A stretch of DNA of 5,030 nt, from assembly GCA_021810175.1 (NCBI GenBank), contig JAJZJJ010000300.1, positions 1-5,030 on the forward strand, given 5' to 3'. Shown here one piece after another: positions 1-5,030 of the stretch. Source of the stretch: Acidobacteriota bacterium. GTDB lineage: Bacteria > Acidobacteriota > Terriglobia > Terriglobales > Acidobacteriaceae. Position 1 is the stretch's first letter. Each line of letters begins with the position of its first letter. The position numbers and the translations under genes are program-made. The notes beneath the pieces were generated by a model that saw nothing but the letters and a program-made list of their open reading frames with translations, had not been told where the DNA came from and searched no databases.

Positions 1-1
1 T

Positions 2-421
2 GCCCGGTCGGAGGAGGAGCACGGAACCCTGCTGCACGCCGCGCGTGTTCGCGTCCCGATGCCGTCCGTAATCCGCCTGTTGGAATACCGACGCATTCCG
101 CACCAGACCCGAGCTCTCTCGCGCAAAAATATTCTGCTGCGCGATCGCAACACGTGCCAGTATTGCGGAGAAGTGCTTCCCGCCGCTGAATTAACGCTGG
201 ACCACGTCATCCCGCGGTCTCGCGGCGGACTGTCCACGTGGGAAAATCTCGTTGCGTGCTGCCATGTCTGCAACCGGCGCAAAGGCAATCAGATGATCCA
301 TGAACTTGAGGACATGCAGTTGCTGCGCGAGCCGCGTCCCTTTTCCCTGCACACCAGCCGGCACATTATGCGCATGATCGGCAGCTCCGACCTTCGCTGG
401 CGCAAATACCTGTATTACTGA
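2..421 (+). CDS. HNH endonuclease family protein, 5' end cut off by the window edge
   Basis: This is a small metal-dependent nuclease of the HNH family, expected to cut DNA in the cytoplasm; its biological target is unknown. The reading frame is open from base 2 to the TGA at 419-421 (139 codons visible). An ATG at 59 exists, but the codons before it (ending LHAARVRVP) continue the pattern of this family, in which a region like 'lr.PSVIRLL' is preceded by some 50 further residues. I therefore take ATG 59 as an internal Met and the gene as truncated on the left. Counting from that Met, the zinc-binding pairs are C33/C36 and C68/C71, the DH of the catalytic motif is D48-H49, the middle Asn is N63 and the last position is N72, all in the usual spacing. 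The C-terminal tail after about residue 90 is short and basic. No methyltransferase or toxin partner lies beside it, so a restriction role cannot be claimed. The family call is secure; the exact role is not. Confidence 0.9.
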   Translation, partial: ARSEEEHGTLLHAARVRVPMPSVIRLLEYRRIPHQTRALSRKNILLRDRNTCQYCGEVLPAAELTLDHVIPRSRGGLSTWENLVACCHVCNRRKGNQMIHELEDMQLLREPRPFSLHTSRHIMRMIGSSDLRWRKYLYY

Positions 422-487
422 GTGGCTCGCCGGCAAAGAGGAGTCGCGGAACGCCAACCCGCCGGGCGCTGGCTCCGCCGGGATCGG

Positions 488-507
488 GCACCCGCGTAGC
501 GGGGTGC
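488..507. repeat. Imperfect GC-rich inverted repeat (possible hairpin)
   Basis: Bases 488-495 can pair with 499-507 around a GTA loop, giving eight base pairs with one bulged G at 504. It sits between the HNH gene and the glycosyltransferase gene. No T-run follows (the next bases are GATAGTC), so it is a poor match to a Rho-independent terminator. It may be a weak transcription barrier or a copy of a dispersed palindromic element. The rest of the 109-base gap shows no clear promoter. Confidence 0.35.
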
Positions 508-530
508 GATAGTCTTGAAATTGCCCAACA

Positions 531-2192
531 ATGCCAGCCAGCCAGCCAGCCTCAACTGAAGTTGTACGCTCCGAAACAGTCCCGGCGTGGCTGCGGATCT
601 TCTTCGCTATTCTGACCGCCGCTTATGCGCTGCTTCTAATCCGTGACCCGAGCCCGTTCTTTGCGGATGACAGCTTTTTTTATCTCCAGGTGGGCCGAAA
701 CTTCGCGCTGGGCCACGGCAGCACGTTCAACCGTCTGATGCCCACGAACGGATACCACCCGGTATGGATGTTGCTCTGCGCCGCGGTGTATCGCATCTTT
801 CCTGGGCGAATCGCCGGTCTGCACGCGGTGGCCGTACTCATCGTGCTGCTCAATCTGACGGTCCTTCTGGCGATCACGCGGCTGCTGCGCAATCTGCACG
901 CTCCCGCGTGGGTGGCGTGGACCATCCTGATTCCATTTCTGTTTGGGCTGCAGCTCGGCACGGAATCCAGCCTGAGCGCTGCGATGCTGAGCGGCGCCTT
1001 GCTCGCGCTGTATGAGTTCTTCCAGCAAGCAACATGGAGGACGGGGCTCGCCTTCAACGTTCTGGCGGCATTCGCGGTTCTCAGCCGGCTGGATTCAATT
1101 TTTGTCATTGCCTCGCTCTGGATTGCGGTGCTGCTCTGGTGTTTCCAGCGGAAGAACGGCGCTGGCGGCAGTATGGCTATGCGCGTCCATCTCGGCTTTA
1201 TTCCGCTGTATGCGGCTTTGTGGGGCGCGTATCTCGCCAGCAATCTGTGGTGGTTTCACATCATCATGCCGATCAGTGGCCTGCTCAAGTCCCACAATGG
1301 CAACGATCACCTGCTGGGCCGCAACCTGCCGCACACCGCGATTCTTTCGCTCGTCATCAGCGCTGTTTCTCTCCTGGTTCTCTGGCGAAGACAGCGGGAC
1401 GGCTGGCTGCGCTTCGCGGAGCTACCGTTTTTTGTGGGGGTGCTGATCCACGCGGGCTACATCACGCTGCGCATGACCAGTGAAACCCGCTGGACCTGGT
1501 ATTACGTCAGTTGGGCCATCCTGGCCGCAATGACTTCCGCAAGAGCGGCCATGTGTCTTTTTCGTTCGACTCCGAATGCCCGTGCGAAATTTCTCCCGGC
1601 GGACCGGAACCGTCTGCGACTCGCCTCCATTTCCTTCGCAGTCTTGCTTTCGGCACTGCTCTGGTACAGGATGGGCTGGAGGCACAGCCGGGAGCAGGTT
1701 GCGGAAAACACCGCAATTCCGGCCCTGCGGACTGTTCTGGAAGCCAATGGCCCTCATCGCATTCTGGCCTATGATCAGCCTGGCGGAATGGCCTATTTCA
1801 CCCGGCTTCAGGTGGTTCCCCTGGATGGCCTGATGGCCGACCGGAATTTTCAGACCGAGCTGGCGCAGCGCGGCATCGGGGATTTTATCCGGCGGGACCA
1901 CATGGACGGCTTCGCCGGACCCGATGTGCCGTTCGGACAGGAGGGATGGCGGACCTACTGCGGTCATCTGTTCCTGGAAAGCACGAAATACAGGTGTGAG
2001 CCCTGGAAGCCCGGACCGGACGGCGAGCCGCAATGGATGATCACAGGCGTGGAAGTCTATTCCCGCCTGCCGCTCGCCCCTGCCGGCTACATTGCGCTTC
2101 CCCCGGATCACATCGTTTGGACCCGGCAGCACTACCTGACGGTGTGGAGGATCTCCGGCGCGGATGCGGGAAGTACCGCACGTGCGGACTAA
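531..2192 (+). CDS. GT-C type membrane glycosyltransferase-like protein
   Basis: A 553-residue multi-pass inner-membrane protein resembling GT-C glycosyltransferases (the GT39/ArnT-like superfamily), which take sugars from polyprenyl-phosphate donors on the outer face of the membrane. The first hydrophobic segment is at about residues 20-37. It is followed by a loop carrying an acidic pair, D46-D47, in the place of the GT-C catalytic Asp, and then by GHGSTFN and PTNGYHPVW (about 61-79), a motif block common in this uncharacterised group. Hydrophobic segments continue to about residue 380, roughly ten to twelve in all. E145, R186/D188 and the RWTWYY stretch near 320-325 look like conserved polar sites. 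Residues 383-553 form a soluble, probably periplasmic domain with a YDQPGGMAYF / PLDGLMADRNF pattern. ATG 531 is the only reasonable start: no in-frame alternative occurs before M70, well past the first membrane segment. No Shine-Dalgarno sequence is visible upstream. Donor and acceptor cannot be told from sequence; an envelope polysaccharide or protein target is inference. Confidence 0.8.
   Translation: MPASQPASTEVVRSETVPAWLRIFFAILTAAYALLLIRDPSPFFADDSFFYLQVGRNFALGHGSTFNRLMPTNGYHPVWMLLCAAVYRIFPGRIAGLHAVAVLIVLLNLTVLLAITRLLRNLHAPAWVAWTILIPFLFGLQLGTESSLSAAMLSGALLALYEFFQQATWRTGLAFNVLAAFAVLSRLDSIFVIASLWIAVLLWCFQRKNGAGGSMAMRVHLGFIPLYAALWGAYLASNLWWFHIIMPISGLLKSHNGNDHLLGRNLPHTAILSLVISAVSLLVLWRRQRDGWLRFAELPFFVGVLIHAGYITLRMTSETRWTWYYVSWAILAAMTSARAAMCLFRSTPNARAKFLPADRNRLRLASISFAVLLSALLWYRMGWRHSREQVAENTAIPALRTVLEANGPHRILAYDQPGGMAYFTRLQVVPLDGLMADRNFQTELAQRGIGDFIRRDHMDGFAGPDVPFGQEGWRTYCGHLFLESTKYRCEPWKPGPDGEPQWMITGVEVYSRLPLAPAGYIALPPDHIVWTRQHYLTVWRISGADAGSTARAD
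533..551 (+). repeat. Tetranucleotide repeat (GCCA)4-GCC overlapping the start codon
   Basis: Four full GCCA units and a partial fifth begin at the G of the ATG start codon and encode the Pro-Ala-Ser-Gln stretch at the N terminus of the glycosyltransferase-like protein. A gain or loss of one unit would shift the reading frame. The tract is short, so high slippage rates are not expected. Confidence 0.8.
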
Positions 2193-2234
2193 AATTTATT
2201 CTGGTTCCAGAAACCTGCATTTGACGCCACAGAT

Positions 2235-3839
2235 TTGGCAACCGCGGCAGTTCCGCGCAATCTAATAGAAGACGCTTTGCAAATCGACTCAAAATTCCGG
2301 ATTTCTCCAGCTTTCTTTCTGGCGCTGCTGGTTGCGGCAACGATGCCGCTGGCCGCGGTCGCGCAGGTACGCAGCCCTTCAAGTTCAGCGATCAATCCCC
2401 TGTACGGCAGCGTCTCAGCAGCGAAGCCGGTCGCGGCGGACCTGCCTCTTTCCCTCGATGACGCAATCCGCCGCGGGCTCCAGCACAATCTGCAGTTGGC
2501 GCTTACCGGACAGGACAGGCGTAACGCCGCCGGCGTCCGGCTGCAGGCCATCAACGCGCTTCTGCCGACGATCACGTGGGACGCTGTCCGAAGCAGGAAC
2601 CAGATCGATCTGGCCGCGCTGGGTTTTCGCCCCAATGTGCTGCACTCGTTCCCTCCGGGCTTCCTTCCACCCTCGGCGCTGACCAGCTTCCAGCCGGTCG
2701 TCACCGTCAATCTGGTGCAGGCGCAAGCCAACCTCAATCAAAGCCTGTTCGATCTTCGGGCTTTCGAGCTCTACCGCGCTGCACGACAGGAAATCCTGGC
2801 CGTCGACTACAGCGATCAAGGCTCGCGGCAGGATGTGATTCAGGTCGTGGCCGGAACTTATCTGCTGGTGCTGGCGGACGAGGCGAATGTAACCAACGCA
2901 CGCGGCCTGCTGGCAACCAATGCGGAGATTCTCCGCCAGGCCACCTTGAGTCACCAGGCGGGAGTCTCAACCAAGCTGGACGAACTCCGGGCCCGCGTGC
3001 AATATCAGCAGCAAGATCAACTGGTGATCGCGCGCCAGAACCAGTTGGAGAAAGATGAGATCGCGCTGAAGCGCGAGATCGGATTGCCCGCGGACCAGGT
3101 GATTCACCTGACCGACCGGGCGCCCTATGCGGATTTCGACGCGATGCCGCTCGATCAGGCGCGCCGCGAGGCTTATGCGCACCGGCAGGATTATCTGCAG
3201 ATGCAGGCCAGGCTGCGATCGGCGCAATTCCAAAGCCGAGCCGCCCGCTATGAGCGGCTGCCTACGCTTACCTTTGGCGGAAATTACGGAGTCACCGGAA
3301 CCGTTGGAGGGCTGTACCATGGCACCTTTCTGGCCCAGGGCACGCTGAGCGTTCCACTCTTCAGGGAAGCGAAACTTCGCGGCGATCACGACGTAGCCGA
3401 TGCGCGGACCAGACAGACGCTGTCCCAGATGGCCGCGCTCAAGAACCAGATCGACGCCGAACTGCGGGACGACATGCTCGACATCGCCGCCGCTCAGCAA
3501 TTGGTGCAAGTGGCGAGAAGCAACGTGGACCTGAGCCAAGCGTCACTCAATGACGCTACCGACCGGTACAAAAACGGGGTTGCGGATGATCTTGAGGTCG
3601 TTCAGGCGCAAGCGGTACTCTCAGCAGCTCAGGCGCAGATGGTAAACAGTCTGTACCAGTTCAACCAGGCCAAGCTAAGTCTGGCTCGCAACATGGGTAT
3701 GCTCGATGCCCAGTACCGCAATATTCTGGGAAATTCTCCGGCTGCTCCCGCCGGGTCCGTGACCACCAGCTCGCTACGCGACTTCGGAATGCCGCCCGGC
3801 CCGCTGCCGGACCGTCGCCTGCCCCCGGCAGGCAAATGA
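2235..3839 (+). CDS. TolC-family outer-membrane efflux protein
   Basis: An outer-membrane channel of the TolC (OEP) family, which forms a trimeric beta-barrel plus periplasmic alpha-helical tunnel and passes substrates from inner-membrane pumps to the outside. The 534-residue frame has an export signal: basic K20/R22, a hydrophobic core at about 26-42 and a likely cleavage after AVA at 43. There is no Cys at the cleavage site, so it is not an OprM/NodT-type lipoprotein. The first OEP repeat runs from about 72 (PLSLDDAIRRGLQHN) to 285, with long Gln/Ala-rich helices, and the second from about 305 to 490. Repeat-like landmarks include RARVQYQQQDQL and YKNGVADDLEVVQAQ. A Pro-rich tail of about 40 residues follows. 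No ATG precedes the signal peptide. TTG 2235 is the longest start, but TTG 2277 (residue 15) has a weak purine-rich AGAAGA upstream and gives a compact 29-residue signal, so it may be the true start. The gene begins 42 bases after the glycosyltransferase stop and lies 162 bases before an MFS exporter that may be its partner. Confidence 0.92.
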   Translation: MATAAVPRNLIEDALQIDSKFRISPAFFLALLVAATMPLAAVAQVRSPSSSAINPLYGSVSAAKPVAADLPLSLDDAIRRGLQHNLQLALTGQDRRNAAGVRLQAINALLPTITWDAVRSRNQIDLAALGFRPNVLHSFPPGFLPPSALTSFQPVVTVNLVQAQANLNQSLFDLRAFELYRAARQEILAVDYSDQGSRQDVIQVVAGTYLLVLADEANVTNARGLLATNAEILRQATLSHQAGVSTKLDELRARVQYQQQDQLVIARQNQLEKDEIALKREIGLPADQVIHLTDRAPYADFDAMPLDQARREAYAHRQDYLQMQARLRSAQFQSRAARYERLPTLTFGGNYGVTGTVGGLYHGTFLAQGTLSVPLFREAKLRGDHDVADARTRQTLSQMAALKNQIDAELRDDMLDIAAAQQLVQVARSNVDLSQASLNDATDRYKNGVADDLEVVQAQAVLSAAQAQMVNSLYQFNQAKLSLARNMGMLDAQYRNILGNSPAAPAGSVTTSSLRDFGMPPGPLPDRRLPPAGK

Positions 3840-3844
3840 CCGGC

Positions 3845-3859
3845 ATCCCTTTGAGGGAT
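3845..3859. terminator. Small hairpin just after the tolC-like stop codon (weak terminator candidate)
   Basis: ATCCCT and AGGGAT form a perfect 6-bp stem around a TTG loop, starting five bases after the TGA of the TolC-like gene. The position suits transcript ending or 3'-end protection, but no T-run follows, so intrinsic termination is doubtful and read-through into the MFS gene remains possible. Confidence 0.3.
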
Positions 3860-3932
3860 TGCTGGAGGTTCGAGGCACCCCTGGCGAAACGCATCTCAAA
3901 GGTGAACGCTTCAGATTTCAGGATTCCAGTAT

Positions 3933-3950
3933 CACGCCGGGCACGCCGGG
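3933..3950 (+). repeat. 9-bp tandem duplication
   Basis: CACGCCGGG occurs twice with no gap in the spacer between the TolC-like gene and the MFS gene. It could be a local slippage duplication or a direct-repeat protein-binding site. Nothing in the sequence decides between these, and no regulator is known for it. Confidence 0.6.
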
Positions 3951-3989
3951 CAGTCTGCCATCCAACCGGAACGCCGACGGGAATATGAC

Positions 3990-3993
3990 AGGA
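3990..3993 (+). promoter_or_regulatory. Ribosome binding site of the MFS gene
   Basis: AGGA lies eight bases before ATG 4002, a normal Shine-Dalgarno distance, and supports this start. It is the clearest ribosome binding site in the window. An ATG at 3985 upstream reaches a stop (TAG 3994) after three codons, so it is not a competing start for the gene. Confidence 0.6.
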
Positions 3994-4001
3994 TAGAAGC
4001 A

Positions 4002-5030
4002 ATGGCAACACCGCAAGCTCCGCACCGAGCGGCCGCCGCTTTTGCTTCCCGCGATTTCCGCCGCTACCAGATGGCACGATTGCTGGTCATCGTGGGCGCA
4101 GAGGCGCAGGCGGTCGCGGTGGCGTGGCAGATTTATCAGATTACCCATCGCGCCATCGATCTCGGCTACACCGGCCTGGCCCTGTTCCTGCCTGGAATTC
4201 TATTTCTGCTGATCAGCGGCCACACGGCGGACCGGTATGACCGGCGACGCATCATCCTGGTCTGTTATGGCCTGCAGTGCGTCTGCACGGGCACGCTTTT
4301 CTACCTCGCATGGTGCCGGACCCAGCACGCCTGGGGCTTGTTTGCTGTGCTTTTCCTCATTGGCACTGGCCGGGCTTTCAGCGGGCCGGCGAGCTCCGCT
4401 CTGGTGCCGCATCTGGTACCCAAGGGAGATTTCGTCAACGCCGTTTCCTGGGGCGCGTCCATCTTCCAGATGGCCAACTTCGTCGGACCCGCGATCGGCG
4501 GTCTGCTGTACACTCTGCCGCTTCAGCATTGGCTGCCCGCATCGGTTGGCGCCCATCTGGTGGGGGGCGCCATCGTCTATGCATTCACGTTTGCCTGTCT
4601 CGTTTGCTTTCTCCTGCTTGTCGGCTCTCTTTCGGTCCGCCCCGGACGCCAGGAACAGCGGGCCATGTCCGCAGAAACCCTGCTTGCCGGTTTCCGTTAC
4701 GTGTGGCACAAGAAGCTGCTGCTTGGAGTGACTACGTTGGATCTCTTCGCCGTGCTGCTCGGCGGTGCGGTCACCTTGCTGCCGATCTTTGCCCAGGACA
4801 TTCTGCATTCCGGTCCGCGCGGACTCGGGATGCTCCGCGCTGCACCAGCCTTCGGAGCGCTGACCATTTCGATTCTGCTGACCTGGCGGCCGATGAGGCG
4901 GCATGCCGGGGCCAGAATGCTTTTCTGCGTGGCTGTGTTCGGCGCGGCGACGGTGGTGTTCGGGTTATCGCGTAACCTGGCGCTCTCACTCGGCGCCCTG
5001 TTCCTGGTGGGCGCCTCCGACATGGTCAGT
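4002..5030 (+). CDS. MFS exporter, EntS-like (MFS_3 family), 3' end cut off by the window edge
   Basis: An inner-membrane major facilitator superfamily transporter, probably a proton-driven exporter of the group that includes the enterobactin exporter EntS. The frame from ATG 4002 is open for 343 codons to the last base with no stop; the family is usually about 400-450 residues, so roughly 60-110 residues are missing. The N terminus AAFASRDFRRYQMARL is followed by the first membrane helix. MFS motif A is seen at about 73-83 (G73, D77, R78, then D80-R83), and the fifth helix carries a GPAIGG motif at 162-167. A central loop at about 209-230 splits the two halves. The second half shows LDLFAVLLGGAVTLLPIFAQ (247-266) and, near the cut edge, VFGLSR and FLVGASDMVS, which are strongly typical of this family. 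Location next to a TolC-like channel fits a two-membrane export route. The substrate (siderophore, drug or other small molecule) cannot be read from the sequence. The long open frame on the opposite strand here is a shadow of this gene. Confidence 0.93.
   Translation, partial: MATPQAPHRAAAAFASRDFRRYQMARLLVIVGAEAQAVAVAWQIYQITHRAIDLGYTGLALFLPGILFLLISGHTADRYDRRRIILVCYGLQCVCTGTLFYLAWCRTQHAWGLFAVLFLIGTGRAFSGPASSALVPHLVPKGDFVNAVSWGASIFQMANFVGPAIGGLLYTLPLQHWLPASVGAHLVGGAIVYAFTFACLVCFLLLVGSLSVRPGRQEQRAMSAETLLAGFRYVWHKKLLLGVTTLDLFAVLLGGAVTLLPIFAQDILHSGPRGLGMLRAAPAFGALTISILLTWRPMRRHAGARMLFCVAVFGAATVVFGLSRNLALSLGALFLVGASDMVS

Noticed and set aside
59..421. HNH gene as part of a restriction, defence or mobile intron system
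   Set aside because: No methyltransferase, recombinase, intron structure or other defence gene is visible beside it, so the nuclease fold alone does not support this.
1422..2132. Long open frame on the - strand (236 codons)
   Set aside because: It is antisense to the glycosyltransferase-like gene, has no recognisable motif or ribosome binding site, and the + strand frame is clearly the coding one.
2221..2226. TTGACG resembling a -35 promoter box before the TolC-like gene
   Set aside because: No acceptable -10 box is found 16-18 bases downstream; the nearest candidate (TCTAAT at 2261) is 34 bases away.
2967..3539. Open frame on the - strand (190 codons)
   Set aside because: It is a shadow of the TolC-like gene; there is no domain and no independent start signal.
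4200..4904. Long open frame on the - strand (234 codons)
   Set aside because: It lies wholly opposite the MFS gene. Its translation is rich in Gln, Arg and Gly with no recognisable domain, while the + strand frame has clear MFS motifs. It is a GC-driven shadow.
4277..4975. Open frame on the + strand of 232 codons
   Set aside because: It overlaps the MFS gene in another frame. The translation is Arg/Cys/Ala-rich without transporter motifs, whereas the frame from 4002 reads as a full MFS protein.

Overview
The window is GC-rich, densely coded bacterial chromosome with every supportable gene on the + strand. The glycosyltransferase, TolC and MFS proteins resemble in wording those I know from soil Acidobacteriota (Acidobacteriaceae/Terriglobia). 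That placement comes from memory of family sequences, not from a search, so treat it as probable only. I see no tRNA, rRNA, CRISPR array, transposase, phage gene or attachment site.

Layout: (1) bases 2-421 are the 3' part of an HNH endonuclease gene whose start lies left of the window. (2) Bases 422-530 are a GC-rich intergenic stretch with one imperfect hairpin. (3) Bases 531-2192 encode a multi-pass membrane protein of the GT-C glycosyltransferase type; a short tetranucleotide repeat overlaps its start codon. (4) Bases 2235-3839 encode a TolC-family outer-membrane efflux channel, probably with a TTG start. (5) Bases 3840-4001 are a short spacer with a small hairpin and a 9-bp tandem duplication. 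(6) Bases 4002-5030 are the 5' part of an MFS exporter of the EntS-like (MFS_3) type, which runs off the right edge with no stop codon.

Functionally, the TolC channel and the EntS-like exporter make a plausible export pair. In enterobacteria EntS moves a siderophore across the inner membrane and TolC carries it across the outer membrane. No periplasmic adaptor and no siderophore biosynthesis gene is visible here, so the substrate is open. The glycosyltransferase could serve the cell envelope, but nothing ties it to the efflux genes except proximity. The HNH gene has no restriction-modification partner in view.

I did not find a convincing undescribed system. The window looks like ordinary chromosomal content. 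The points most worth a second look are the repeat at the glycosyltransferase start, the TolC/MFS pairing, the uncertain TolC start, and the two edge-truncated genes.
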